DNA of 64,000 nucleotides, from the NCBI GenBank assembly GCA_918026815.1, contig CAKJVC010000150.1:868001-932000 (forward strand), in the 5' to 3' direction. Shown in pieces: positions 11,988 through 24,343 of this stretch; within the stretch, counting starts at the first letter, position 1, and each line of letters starts with the position of its first letter. The DNA is from Chalara sp. BL73. Lineage: Eukaryota > Ascomycota > Leotiomycetes > Helotiales. Under the pieces are notes generated by a model, which did no database searches, was not told the origin of the DNA, and saw nothing but the letters and a program-made list of their open reading frames with translations. The position numbers and the translations under genes are program-made.

Positions 11988-12409
11988 CTTTCTGATTGAG
12001 CACATTTCGCCGGCTGCTAATAGTGTGCAAGTTTGTTACACACACCTCCGTCTAGAGCTCTCTCGAAACGTAGCATCTGAGAAGGTAGCTTAGTTTTTCT
12101 ATAGTATGATATGTACAGAGATTTATTTTCTCTCTCAGACTACTACTATTTCCACTTACTCAGAATGTCTGGCTACTTAGTCGAGGCTATTATCAGGATA
12201 GCTAAGTCTGCTATTCAAAGCACCACAAGATTTATAACTACTGTCAAGGCCGTGGCCTTATCTCGCTTAGAGCCCCTTGGGGCTCGGCGCCTGACACCAC
12301 AGGGCTCGCTCACACTAGCCCCTAGCCAGCCTCCTATATATAAAGCACTGCTTCCCTTCCCTTCTTCTATCTCTAGCTTATTCTCTTCGTTGTAAAAATT
12401 GATAGCCGT
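11988..12409. other. Intergenic, possible LTR/promoter-like segment
   Basis: No gene is supported. At 12330-12350 there is a TATATATAAAG box followed by a pyrimidine-rich stretch and TTGTAAAAATTGATAGCC. This looks like the promoter half of a retroelement or a decayed terminal repeat next to the minus-strand LTR that starts at 12761. Confidence 0.35.
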
Positions 12410-12761
12410 TCACACTTTTGGGTCCTTCCCCCTCAGATCTACGGATCGAGATCCCTGTTTGCCTTGAGTTGTTACAACTACAGCTATCGACAAGAGCTTT
12501 ACTGTAATTGAAACCATTTCCGGACGCAAAATTAGAGAATATGTTTCAGCCGTAAGCATAATTGAAAAGTTAAGTAAAATAATTAAATTTATCATTAACA
12601 TCTGGATATACTGACAGAAACAATTTATGTGAGAGGAGCGAAAGCATGTTGTGGCGGCACGCGCTGTGCATTTACGGATACAGCGGGCAACAGTGGTATA
12701 ATACGAAAATCTAAAGCTAGAGAAAAGAGAAAAGCTCGAGAAAAGCAGGGCCGTGACATAA
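12410..12761 (-). repeat. LTR (solo or decayed), minus orientation
   Basis: Read on the minus strand from 12761, the sequence starts TGTCACGGCCCTGCTTTTC, a fungal LTR-type start. It then runs through the segment shared with positions 1-100 of the window. A related start, TGTTACGGCTCAGCTTTTC, occurs on the minus strand at 52536. The 3' boundary is not clear. No gag or pol reading frame lies on either side, so it is probably a solo LTR. The following 12762-13315 is AT-rich with no gene. Confidence 0.55.
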
Positions 12762-13315
12762 AGCATTATCTTTAACCAGCAAGATTATATACCGAAAAAT
12801 CTAGTAAACTAAATAATAAAAATTAATTTTTGTTTGTATCACTTCCTGTGATACTCCTTCGTATGACTTGCAATTGCTTAAGTTGGTTACCCGCGGGGCA
12901 CGTAGCACCGCGATCTCAGCGCAGTGCTATATATGCTCGTTGCAGGTGGTTGACTTGTTCTTGATTGTTCTAAGTTCTAAATCTACGAGTGAGAACTTAA
13001 ATACATCCATATGGTGGTCTGTGCGTCGTTCACATGACTTTATACCAACAGTTTTTAAGATTGTAAAACTTTTTTTTTTTAATAATTACAAACTAAATTC
13101 TATTTGTAAAGTTTCTTAAGTGCAGCGAAATATGAAGGTTTAAAAGCTGGCTCCCAAATATAAAAACGTGATAACTTATATAACCAATAAGATAGCAAAG
13201 CATACTTTTTATTTCCGATTGTTACACCTAGCGAGCACCGTTAATATCCCGGGTGATCGCCCGCGAACGAGACCAACATGCCACTAGGCAGCCGGTAGAC
13301 CAGTACTAAAGCCCT

Positions 13316-14151
13316 TCAATTTGTGTTATTGAACAAGCAATGTCCAGACGGACAAAGCCGGAATCCAAGCGCCATCGGGTTTGTGTTATCAATATCGTCC
13401 CCAGCCTTTGTCTTCAAAAAGCAATTTGCCCCCCTCTGCCCATTGGCACTTTCCTCCTGATTGTAATTCATCGTCCCAGCTATGCAGGGCTTCGGCCCTG
13501 AGCCAAGGAACTCGTTATACTTATTGCACGCCAAGAGGCAAGCCTCTATTGTGTATTCAAATGTGGCAAAGATGTCGTTGCCCCTGCGATCATCCCCGGG
13601 AAACATCTTATAGATCCCTGTGGTATTATAGGGGTCTCTGAAAAGTTTGGATGTGTCCGTGGGCATCTCGAGGGATTCGTAGGGTTGTGTGAGAAGGGCT
13701 TTGGAGGCTTCTCTGTTGGCCTGTCTGTTGAAAGTATTAGGGAATGGCGAAACGACATGAAGTTTAGAGACGCTGGAAGCACCTACTTCAGCTTTTCGTT
13801 GAGAGCAATTGGTGCTGTTACTAGTGCTACTAGCAGCAGAACAATCAAAGCTGCGTACGCCCATTTGGCCTGGCCTTTTGATGGAATCCATTCATTCCAC
13901 CCTCCCGGACATTGAGCTGTGCCTTGTCAGCGCGGAAGTAAAAGTGCTCGGTATCGGAGCCAACTATTATATTCTCTTTCTTTATTATAAATGAGATCCG
14001 GCTGGACGGCCGTTGGTGAAGAAGTGGGAGGGGTGGTAACTTGGAGAGGAGCCTGAACAGTCTGTATGCCATCTACGTTCGCAGCTTGTTTGTCCTCCGG
14101 GGCTGTTGTCTGTGGTGAAATTGGTGGCCCCAAAGGTGATATAGACGTCAT
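13316..14151 (-). CDS. Single-pass membrane protein with cysteine-rich C-terminal domain
   Basis: Two exons on the minus strand (14151-13787 and 13724-13316), joined by a 62-nt GT-AG intron in matching phase, give about 257 residues. Order: a Pro/Thr/Ser-rich N-terminus (APLQVTTPPTSSPTA), the segment CPGGWNEWIPSKGQAKW, one transmembrane helix (AALIVLLLVALVTAPIAL), a linker, and an extracellular region with ACLLACNKYNEFLGSG, then C, and GANCFLKTKAG. The spacing is like the PAN/Apple-type tails of many fungal membrane proteins. An in-frame TGA lies at 13927-13929. Either the gene is recently broken, or a 42-nt in-frame intron (GTTGGC...ACAAG) removes it; the intron would have a weak donor. Function unknown. 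Confidence 0.55.
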
Positions 14152-15195
14152 GACTTAGAACCGTTGGTTAAGTAGATGTTCTTCAATCCCTTAGAATTAA
14201 TAGTGATAACCCACGCCTTGTTTTGCGTATAGAAAACTCTTGCAGTCAGGCTCGGAATCATCGCTAAATAGCAGGACTGTGGGCCAGATCAAGCTCCAGA
14301 AGTGTTGCTTCCGTTCTTGCATTCTCGGGCGGGAGAGTGTCGCGGACGTGGGGTGCTCACAGCCAATACCGTGTAGGTAGGTGGAGGCGCAGATACAACA
14401 CAGCCTCAGCCCAATTATTCTCTGTACAAAACGCAATAAAAGGGTAGATTCGTGGGGAAGAGAAGTAACGATTTTGATTTGGTGGTGTTTGTGTCAACCT
14501 ATCATTGAGCTGCAATAGAACTACAGCCGCAGTCTATAGCGTGGATTTGATCTTAATCACGTCCCGCTTGTGTTAAGGATGAATTCCTCCAAGATGCACC
14601 TCATGCTATCAATAGAAGGCCTCTTAATTCCTTACTCCAACACCAGTGTGAAAGTTAGAATTATTAGTTCTCTGTGATAATGCTAGTAAGAAAATACCGA
14701 CATTTAAAGAATGTAGGAAGTAGGGGTTTACGGATCCGCCTATGACCCACTAGATCACGTGGTCCGCACAACCTCCATTTTGTAGAATCTAGAGTAGAAC
14801 CTAATACAACAACAATTATTACCATATCCATCAAGAGCAAGAGCGTGGCCTACAAAGTAGAGCTACGCCTTTTGCCCCGTGGAAGGTAAGACCCCAATAC
14901 CAACAAAGAATAAGACGAGCATAAAGGATTACAGTTAGATTATTAAAGTGTATATAATAGTGGACTTTCTGCGAGCTCCTGAAGTTGTAGCCAGAGCACC
15001 ACAGGTAACAGAAAATTCCTACATAGATAGATAATGTTTATCGCCGCCTTAACTAGGATTTAGCACACTAAAAGCGACCAATCTGTAATCGGTTGAGACA
15101 CCTCGTAACTTGTGTCTTCTAGAGCAAGTCACCGGTCAAATTCTTCATATCTTATTTCTTCTCTGCCCACCAACAAGTTCTACAAAGACGCGGCT
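14152..15195. other. Intergenic, no gene supported
   Basis: Frames are short and broken on both strands. The ORF at 14197-14436 (minus) has no recognisable features. No repeats or RNA genes were seen. Confidence 0.4.
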
Positions 15196-15975
15196 TTACT
15201 AAATATGAGGGATAAAGCAGATACAGTGATAGATGACGTGACAGATGACGTTACCAACGACGAAACCGACGAATAGACCGACGACCCCAATGATGATAAC
15301 GCATTTGGGGTTTCACTTTAACTTATCTCTGAAAGTGCCAGCCTTTGGCAATACCAAAGCAGAAGCCTAGCGCTCGGCATTTCAACGTTCCATCCTATTT
15401 AGGACTTAACTTCAGCTTTATCGACAACTCCTTTTTACGAAGTTTTGCCGACTCTTTGGTATTATTTCAAGCCTTGGGCGATGTGAAAAAAGGAAAAACA
15501 AAATATATATGGCTTTTAATATTTTGTAGACTACGTAAGCATTTTAACTAATTATATAACGTGACTAATTTCAGGTGTAAAACAGAACAAATCAAGGCAC
15601 GCTCGTGTGCCATCAGAAGAATCGCCTCCACCTTGCTGTCATCCGTAAGTCGTTCTCACCAACACCATTGCACATGCTTGAGGTGCTAGCCCAGGTTTAG
15701 CATCTCGATATCGCCGCTATCTTTTATGTGTATTTCCACGACGGCAAGCTGTGCACTGCATGCGAGTATCTAGACGTCTCTTTGTTCGATCTTGAATTCA
15801 AGAGGTTGGTCCCGGAAAAGTGGGAGATAGCAACCATTATTGCGGAGGTGACCCTGCTTTGGCCACGTATCCTAAAAATAAACTAAGACGGCGCAGATTA
15901 TTAAAGCGATAACTTACCTCTTGGATGCTTTGCAACTTGCAAACTCTCGGCCGTTCTGGCTAGGATACTGGAAGT
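15196..15975 (+). pseudogene. Degraded protein-kinase-like gene fragment
   Basis: In one plus-strand frame from about 15590, recognisable kinase-fold pieces appear: HMLEVLAQV, a TAG stop, then HLDIAAIFYVYFHDGKL, CEYLDVSLFDLEF and EKWEIATIIAEV. These match the N-lobe pattern seen in many fungal kinase-like proteins (leu-rich strand, hinge EY..vSL, then a helix). The TAG fits CAG->TAG. A preceding acidic run (DDVTDDVTNDETDE) at about 15220 is also interrupted by a TAG. No catalytic HRD or DFG segment is found downstream. This is a relic without an active site. Confidence 0.45.
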
Positions 15976-16406
15976 CCTCATGTCGCGTGGCAAGTTAAGC
16001 GATAGAGGCTAGTCCCGAGAAGCCCTTGAGTTCTCGGCAATTCCAGCATCGGGCTCTTTAGCGCCATTCCCAAACGTGAGTTTCTCCATCTAGCGCTTTT
16101 GACCCGGTCCTGACATATTATAGCACGTTTTCTTGAGCAAGGCAGCGTCTTCGTCCAGGCTGGTTCCACGGGTCCGCTTGGCAACCCAGATGCTGGGCTG
16201 TCAACTACAACGCTTGGCGATTCCCTCATCCGAACCACGATCGTCACATGACCATGCCCAACGGGTCCCGAAATGAAACCACCCAGTTCAGTGTGAAGAG
16301 TCTCCGAGATGGTAATAACTATGGATCGCTTAAAACATTTTATTCTTACTTGCATTAAAGTCAGCCAAGAAGGTCAACTAAGAATGTATTACTTTAGTTT
16401 TTTGCG

Positions 16407-16496
16407 TTAACGTACTTGATCAGTTAGCTGGCCATGTCATCATCCTGGCCACTATCCCTGCAACCACCACTTTTTTTCAATTTTGATTTGCAATTG
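16407..16496. repeat. Left terminal inverted repeat of the Fot1/pogo element
   Basis: Ninety bases from TTAACGTACTTGATC to CAATTG, with a perfect reverse complement at 18189-18278. TA dinucleotides at the outer ends fit the TA target preference of this superfamily. Confidence 0.9.
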
Positions 16497-18276
16497 TATC
16501 ACAACTACTTAAAATATCAATTTGCGGATTGAAATAATTGATTTATTGACGGTCAAGGCATGTACGAGCAGTGTGCTCTAGCGATTTACATATACTACAC
16601 TTCGCTGGGGCACGTGTACGTGCTGGAGCAACGTTTTGATCAACTACTTGATTTACAACTTCAATATCAGCTGTAGCTTGATTCAACTTGTTTTGAACCT
16701 CTAAAACCCGTAAAACACTTCTTTTGCGTACGAATGATTTCTTTACAGCTCTTTTTTTCTTGACTCTTTTATTTGCGGCTCGTAATTGTCGATTCTCAGC
16801 CGCAAGAAAAGTAGCGTTGTGCATAGCTAATTGGCACTTTTTAATAAGTTGATTTACGGCCTGAACTGTAGGACTTAGTAGGCTTTGCGTACGATATCGA
16901 ATCGATTTTTAAACAAAGTCAGTTTACAACTGTAATTTAGCAATATTGTAAAGTGTTTCAAAGATCCAGGCCGTAACAGGCTCCGTTGTAAGTAAAAGAG
17001 TCGGCGTACGCAGTCGTACGTGTAACTGATTTAATACTTGATTTGGATTAAAAAGAACTAATCCAGTAGCTTTAAATCCACTTTAAACAGTAGTAACAGT
17101 AAAAGCTTTTTGTCGTACAGATTAATAAAGCCGTAAAAACTCGGTTTTATTAATATAGTTAATGCCGACTCGCATTTGCTGTTTTACAGCTTGTCTGTAA
17201 AAACGCTTCAATTCTGCAAAGCAACTAATATTTAAAAGTTGAAAAAACTGTAAAGAATGCGCAAGCATACACAATAGAACAATGCAGTGTTCTTTGCAAA
17301 ATCGATCAAATTGAGCTGTAACATAACTTCTGTAGCTGTCAAATATTAATAATCGATATATGCTTGTTGTACGATCTCGTGTGTGCACTTCGAAAACTTT
17401 TTGCAGCTAAGCAAGACTTAATTCGTCTGTAGTTCACTCGTTATTACTAACTTTAACTAGCTAAGTTGTCGGCAGATTCTAATACTAGTTGTATTGATGC
17501 ATTTAACTTTTTAATATAATTAGCAGAAGTAGTACAAAGCCTGTAAATTAAATCGACTTTATTACAGTAACCTATTCGCGATTTTTAGGCTGTACAAATA
17601 CTGTACGAGAGTTTGTAGCTGTAACTACTTTTGAAGTAAATATTACACTTATTTGAAACCTCGTTTCGTCGAAGTTATAAATATTATTTTTCGCAATTCT
17701 ATATTTCTTAATTGTATTTCGTACGAGTCGAAACTAGCTTTGAATCACTTCAGGATTTTCGCATTTTGCTCGCTGATAATTATACTTTCGATTGTACTTC
17801 GATTTGAGCTGTGAATGTCGATTTATAAACCGTGAAACTCAGCGTTGGCCTACAGTTGGCTGCGCAGACGCGTCGCGCGTTGCTCGATCCGCAAGCAATA
17901 GATTGGCCGCATTACGTACTAATAGTTGCGTTAAGAGCATTCTACGCGTATCTATATCCAATATCTAATTAATAAGTGTCGTTTCCTCCGTTGAAGTAAG
18001 TTTACGGTTAGCAGAAGGAATACTAGACTTTGCGGGCACTCCTTTCAGTCGAGACGTTATTGTCGATCGTGGCGCGCCGTACGCAGACGCGGCGGCCCGT
18101 AAGCTTGAAAATCGGCCCAGTCGATAGGCCTGAATGCCTAAAAGGATTCTCCCTTCTGTATTAGCCATTTGTAAGGTTGGATGTTGAGCAATTGCAAATC
18201 AAAATTGAAAAAAAGTGGTGGTTGCAGGGATAGTGGCCAGGATGATGACATGGCCAGCTAACTGATCAAGTACGTT
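16409..18276 (-). mobile_element. Fot1/pogo-type DNA transposon, transposase decayed
   Basis: A 1.87-kb element bounded by TA on both sides and by 90-bp terminal inverted repeats that are identical base for base. The minus strand carries a pogo/Fot1 transposase in pieces. The N-terminal helix-turn-helix is at 18168-17965 (ILLGIQAYRLGRFSSLRAAA). A middle part includes NIYNFDETRFQ. The DDE catalytic part is at 17388-17122 (LLIFDSYRSYVTAQFDRFC, SCFAELKRFYRQ). A coiled C-terminus with a zinc knuckle (CSICKSLEHTARTC) is at 16824-16543. Several in-frame stops, mostly TAA/TAG in an AT-rich body, make it non-autonomous. Intact ends may still allow it to be moved by a related transposase. Confidence 0.85.
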
Positions 18277-18278
18277 AA
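18189..18278. repeat. Right terminal inverted repeat of the Fot1/pogo element
   Basis: Exact reverse complement of 16407-16496, including the same 7-base A/T run. The perfect match contrasts with the decayed coding region between the repeats. Confidence 0.9.
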
Positions 18279-18983
18279 GTACTTGGTAAACTAATACCCG
18301 ATTTCTAATTAAGATTTAAAATTTAATCAATTATTATATTCTATTACTTTATTTTACATTCTCCGGCGATGATCGTTATACTATGCCATACACGTTAAGG
18401 GCTGCAATGAGGGGTTTTAATTTTAAGCCAAAATCTTTTAACTCTTTTGTTATGGCCAAGGTGATCCTTGACAGAGGAATTACTATGATTGTAAGCTGGT
18501 GTGGAAGTAGATGTATCACGGTTGCGAACAGTAAAACCCGGTAACTAGTAGATAATACTATGTAAGTTAAACACGAATATTTTATTCATGGCCAAAATAC
18601 CTTGTTGCAGCCCCTAAACAACCCGTTAGTCATGGCCCACACCTTCAGCGGGTCCGCCATTTCTTCAATCCCTCCCTGAGAAAAGCGGCATTCGACGAGC
18701 AAATCTAATCCAATATTGGGCACTGCTCTGCGGACTTGGTGGTGTGCAACACGATATGCCAATATATAAGAGATCCTGACTGGAAAGTTGGGTGTACGGC
18801 CAGAGAATTGAGTCTTGCGCTCTCCTCTCTATATAATAACTATGTAAGGAAATCAGGCGGAGGAATTATGTACTTTCCAAGTCACTCAAGATAACGGAAC
18901 TGTGTCAAGATTTGAAGTTGAGAAGTTAGGCTATGTAGGTAGCTACGTTTTCTATATCATATACCTTTCGTGTGGCGAGTATT
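18279..18983. other. Intergenic, no gene supported
   Basis: About 700 bases without a credible reading frame. This is the presumed 3' flank of the receptor gene that ends at 18984. Confidence 0.4.
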
Positions 18984-20590
18984 TCACTCACACACGCTAT
19001 TCAGCTCGACCTCTGATCCATGACTGAGGTTCCTGGGAGTGCTAGGAAGCGTTGGACCTATCCTGTAAGAAGGGAGGTTGTAAGCGGAGTGACGCTGACG
19101 TTCGGGTGTGCTGTGGAAAACTGAGGGAAAGTGCTTGACTAGCAGCGGCCGGATGGTGATCAAGCAGCCACAGAACACGGCGGAGTACCCCTCAAGAATA
19201 GACCAGATAATTATGTTAGTGCTGTCCCCTATTTACTCCTTAGCATTGACTTGAAGAGCGTAGTGGGAATACGTACATGTGATATCAAGGGAGCGGATAG
19301 GGTAGGTGACTAGATAGCGTAGACGGACAATGCTGGTTATACATGCGCTAGGTAAAGTCAGTACTTATCACAATTAAGAGATGAAGTTTAAAGAGATAGG
19401 ATATGGACCTACAAAGAGCCCAAGGCGAATATAAATATAATTAATAGCCTCTTAGCCAAAGTAAGACGCAGGCTCTTTAGCTCAAATACTGGGAGCAAGA
19501 TAATCACTATGTCTTCAAAAATACTAAGTCCAGCCCCAGAAAAAACTAGAGCACTCAAGCTAATACACTTCCCTTTTACGTTCATATCCCAAGCTGCATG
19601 GACAGGAATGCATTGTAACGCGATAGCCATGAAGAATGCGAAGGCGGCGCATAGAATCCATACTAAGAAAATCTTAGCGGAAAGACGAAAGCGTTCATCT
19701 GGAAAGATGCGTAGAAAGAGGAGAAGAATTGAGATCTTAGCTAGAGCCTTCGTGCCCACGTAAAGCATTTGAGACACATAGTAGAGCTATTTGTTGTTAA
19801 AAGGATAGTTTAGAAAGAAGCCCTGCATGAGAGGCGTACCGCTTGTAGAGTTACCAGATTCTCCGGGGGAACATCCCACAAGTGTTTCCCCATGCCTCTT
19901 GTTGCAACTGATCGCTGTTAATCTCCCTTCGCAGGCAGGATCATACAAACTAGGTACATACTATATATTCCAATAACCGATGTAGGAATCATAAAGACCT
20001 GATTGCAATTCAGCCGCGGCTACAAAGAATTTGTCTATGTTAGAACTTGCACCAGCCCCTACTATTACCCAGTCATCCCACCAAATATGTGAAGTTGTGC
20101 AACGGGAGAAAAGGCGCAATACGATTATCGGAAAGACAACCACGGTTGAAACAACCACCACTCGAACTATAGCTGCACTTCGAGATGGTTGTGGGATGCC
20201 TTTACATATAACGTTTTGGGAGGCCGATGTCGAAACTGCGCCCCTCGTTTAGCATTAAAGAGACCCAAAATCCAAAGTAGCCTAGACTCCAGGACTTACT
20301 GTATTGCTCAGTACGGTTACAAGACACTAGTATGCACGCAGACAGCTGGCCCTGGAGAGTGGCATTTCCGCAGAGACAGTTTTGGATATCTTCCAAAGCG
20401 CAACCCGCCGGGGGAAGCGCCTGCCTAGAACATGCTGTCTTGAATTAGTCAGAGGTGTTGGCCAAGTGGGGACTGGGGTGTGGCCGCTCACCCAGCACGC
20501 AGGGAGATCCGGGAGAATAAGCCCAAGATCCAGCTGTGCCCGCACGATCATCGAGAGTGTCCCAAATACCAGATACCTGGAGAATTGCAT
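18984..20590 (-). CDS. CFEM-domain Pth11-like seven-transmembrane receptor
   Basis: A multi-exon minus-strand gene. The first exon (20590-20492) encodes a signal peptide (MQFSRYLVFGTLSMIVRA) and the first CFEM cysteine (LPACW). The second (20438-20300) completes the CFEM domain: TACSRQALPPAGC, CLCGN, ACILVSC. The third, from 20235, starts the rhodopsin-like fold, with VVFPIIVLRLFSRC and WWDDWVIVGA. Exons ending at 19840 (GMGKHLWDVPPENL), 19786-19413, 19347-19273 and 19221-18984 carry the remaining helices (AKISILLLFLRIFP, PVHAAWD). Phases of the last four exons close. Boundaries between 20070 and 19900 are uncertain. Such plasma-membrane receptors sense surface or nutrient cues in filamentous fungi. 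Ligand unknown. Confidence 0.75.
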
Positions 20591-22299
20591 CCCCGGTCCG
20601 AGCATGAAAGTCCGAGGGAGCAATACACAATCTTACGTGAATGGGGATTGTACATTTAAGCTGTCTGTTTAGGGGGCTAGAGGCTAAGTTCGTTGGCATA
20701 TTAGGTGTGGACTCGCGGGGTCGGATGTGGAATTGCGGGGGTGGGGTTAGTCCTTATATACTGTAGTAGTTCCAGTACCACGGAATCCCCCCCTGCTGTA
20801 ATAACTTTAAAGGCTAAAGAGTGGGGCTAGTGGGGCGAAAGCAAAAGGGCATCCTGTGAATGGTTACAAGTCCGCATGTGTTTGCGCGAGTCAAAAAGTG
20901 ATCTTGGTAAAAGGAAGAAAGCGAAGTAGCTCTCACTCGCTGGGCACCAGAGAAATTACAAGACATGGGCCCACTCTTTAGCCTTCAACCTTTATTTTAG
21001 GGGGGATCTGCTGGTAACCAATCTGTTTCCGGGCACTTCTATCTGCAGCATGCCAATAAATTCAACCCTGAAGAGAGGAGTGTTTCTTATATTTGCCTGA
21101 TGGTCATAGCTATGGCCGAGAGAAGATGTCGTCCATCCAGGTCTGATGTTCTGGGCCAACCATGCACGAACCAGTCCTTCTGGCGGGGTGTTGGCCTGGG
21201 GCTCCGAACCTCGGGACGGTTCCGATTTCTCCGACTTCTTCCGGATTCTCTGGTGTCATGTTCCGGATGCTCGACCATCCAGATCGAAGCCGATAAGATG
21301 AGCGGCAGCAGCATTGTTAAGTACCGAGGCTGTTTCAACACTGTGGGATAGTGCATATGTCACGGAGTAAATCAGAGCTATAGAATAGTCAATCGGGTGA
21401 GCGAAGTGATATAATACTGTTGTAGAATAGCTACATAAGGAATGCTAAGCAAGCCTCGGCTGCTCGCATTCCGCGTGACAGCATACCCCTAAATAAAGGT
21501 TATTTGGTAGTGGGCAGAGGCACATGCTAGAAGGCAATTCTTCCTCTCGCACAGGTTAAGGTTATCTTAATTCTGATGGCCAGGAAGATTCAGAACGCTG
21601 ACTGGCCATGGATATGAAAAATGTGACTGACGGGCGGCCCCTTTGTCTGGGCCACTAAATAATCTTTATGTAGGGTGGGGAAGGGCGGTACCGTATTCCC
21701 CACCCGCATTCTGTTGAAGGCCACAAGTGTCACGTGAACTGTCATGTGATCCGTGTACGGAATAGGTTTGGTCTCAGCCTGCAATATGTATATATCACTC
21801 GTTTTGTCTCATTAGAAGAGGAATCAAGCACTTTTCACTTTAATACATTCTCCCTGACCATCACCAACCATTTTTCGCCCATCTATTCCCTTGCCAGCCA
21901 GGATGCTTGACTCTGAAGGAGCTGCGATTCGTGACATGGGTTTCACCCGACACTGTCCCGTATAATTTTAAAGCTCTTGTGATAACAGGCTCAGTCGCGC
22001 CTTTTGATTCTTCGTCGACCAGTCTTCACCCACTGCTATTCCCTTCGATTTCATCCTACAACCCGGGGCGGTGATCTGGTCTGCGCGGATTGAGGTGAAC
22101 ACAGTGCTTGATCTAGACCTTCAAGCTGAAATACGCATTTCTCACTTCTAAAGAGGATTCTGTGATGGACTGCATTGCGCTAGCGTACGCTGATACGTCG
22201 TCAGAGGCCACTTTGGAGCCGATGTCTAAATCTGGTCTAAAGGGAGGTGCGATACAAAGCGGTACAAACGGCCTGTCCTGGCCTAATAACCTCTAGTGC
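20591..22299. other. 1.7-kb stretch without a supported gene
   Basis: Contains promoter sequence of the receptor gene and a long apparently non-coding stretch. The open frames at 21087-21356 and 21590-21784 (minus) lack family features and have no good partner exons. No terminal repeats or RNA genes were recognised. Confidence 0.4.
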
Positions 22300-24343
22300 T
22301 CAGCTCAAAGCAATCCACTCCAATTCAGCTTCGTCTTCCGACCATTTCTCTCCATCCATAATGCCATGCACATATGCAGGGCCAATGAGGATATTGGTAC
22401 CATCCTCTCGTTGTCGAATGATCATAGGCAGCGACAGGCCCGAAACCAGAAATATCCCATCTCCAACTTTCGCCATCGCTGGGGCTGTTCCAATAAAACC
22501 ATGTTCCGTAATCACGAACCGACATTCCCTCATCCGTGTTTGCACAAAATAGGTATAGATGCTCGTGAGATAGTTGGCTCTTAGCATAACGGCAATTTTG
22601 TACGTAAGGCTCTCTGTCACCTTCTTGGGATCCTGCTTCTCCTTCTCATTGAATAGTTTCCACGCCGCTTTTCGATTATGCTTTGGCAATAGATCTACAA
22701 CAGCTGTAATGAACTCAAGACTAATATGGCCTTCAGTTCCGACTGTGACCGCGGCGTACCAGTTCTCGAATCCCTCGGTGAAAGATTCCGCGTCCCATTT
22801 ACGGTTACGGTTATCGAAGGAGGAGTCAGGACGGTTGACTCGGTCATGAACGAGTGTTCTCGATAGTGCTTTTTTGACGCTTTCGCCGGTGGGGTAGGAC
22901 TTAAGACGGCCTGTCATTCTCGTCCATTCTCTGTACGCTTTCACGTGGGGTTCGAACAGATCCAAATATCCAGCATCTCTCCCCATATTATCCATGAAAG
23001 CGAATTCTTCAGCCTCGTTCCAGCCTAGAACGGTTGTGGCGCAGGACGCGATCTTGTCGATATATTTCCCGCGCACAGAGAGGCGCCCTCCACCTTGGAG
23101 TTCGAATATGGGGGTAGAGCTCTTGGAGCAAGCGAATTGAGTCGGGTTCCGGTATGGATAGTAGAATCGAGATTCGTTAAAACTGGGTACCCAGGATGGC
23201 AAGTCGGGAAACTTTCGAGAGCTGGCAACCTGGTAAAGCAGTTCGAGACTGTGATGCTGGAGGAGAGCTTTCTCAGCCGTTTCAGTATATATTTGCTCAA
23301 CCGATTTCGAATAATCTGGAGCAGGCAGGTGGATATCTACGGCCAAAAGGAGACTGTAAATGCCGTATATTACGTCTTTTGGGTTTGTTGCCTCCTGTCG
23401 CAGTGCATCATACAGCAGGGTGGAGAGATCTGGCGGATCCAGTTTGCTTTTTGTATTTCGCCGCTGGCGCAGAAGGGACTCAAAAGAGACGTGACAAGCT
23501 AGAGAGGAGTCGAAAGTTTGTTCTTCTTTGGGAGACAGTTTACCGAGGGCTTTTCGAAAGCTCATGGTGTCGAGACCCATGCACAAATCATCCCATTCAA
23601 TAGTCATTGAGCCGCACATGACGACCTTGTGCCGAGCTAAAGCTACCTCCTAAATAGTCCACATCCTCTGAAACCAGGAACGATCAAAGACAGATTCCAG
23701 AATCCCGGTAGGTGAAGTGCCGGCCTTGGCGGCTTTCGCGTCCGCTTCTGCACGCATGGGTTAATTCTGCCACGCCCGAGCTCTAAAATAGGTATTACAT
23801 ACTCTCAAGTTGCTTCAATTTTCGGTTGAAGGCAAAATTTCGAAAGAAGTTCTTGAAGGAAATGCGAAAGAAATCCTTGAGAAATCGGATTGCAAGCTCC
23901 GAGTCTGGTGTTGATTCGCCAATCCAAATGATAACTTTACTTGCATTTGAATACACATCACCCATGAGAGGCACCTGTGTGCTGCGTTCTTCCTCTGAAC
24001 TCTGGTCGATACATATTGCGTCGATCCTGGTTGAATCAACTGGACATGCTCGATAAGGGGATAGGGAGGTTTACCAAAGCATACGGTTTGACCGGCTACG
24101 AAGATGTAGGAGAGCCGCTTTACAGTTGGCGGTAATAAATAGTTCTTTGCCCTCACATTGTATTGGGAATTCTAACTTTTGAGCATCCCAGGAATAGGAC
24201 AGGGCCTCATATCTGATCTTGCTGCCTACGGCCAGCTCGGTCAGCTCGCAGCTGAGCGGGAGCCCGGGATTATTGCGAGGGGAAGGCGCGAGATTAAGAA
24301 GTCGGATTGAACGTGGCTCTTCGAGAGGTTTATACTTATACAT
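22300..24343 (-). pseudogene. HET-domain (heterokaryon incompatibility) gene with one nonsense codon
   Basis: Exons 24343-24075, 24026-23803 and 23747-22300 join in phase and would encode about 646 residues. The N-terminal HET domain is complete: YEALSYSWD, then the strand ITANCKAALLHLR, the conserved WIDAICIDQ (spanning intron 1), an ERSTQVPLMGDVY helix and VIIWIGE. After WFQRMWTI comes TAG (23650-23652) where HET proteins normally have Gln-Glu, followed at once by EVALA and an open frame of more than 440 codons. A single CAG->TAG change (CpA->TpA) explains the break, and everything downstream is open. HET proteins trigger incompatibility cell death when paired with a non-self partner. It is either a silenced allele, or truncated to its HET domain. 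Confidence 0.8.

Noticed and set aside
21087..21356. Minus-strand frame with signal-peptide-like start (MLLPLILSAS)
   Set aside because: Considered as a small secreted effector, but the start is internal, the remainder is Arg/Pro-rich without a cysteine pattern, and no supporting signals were found.
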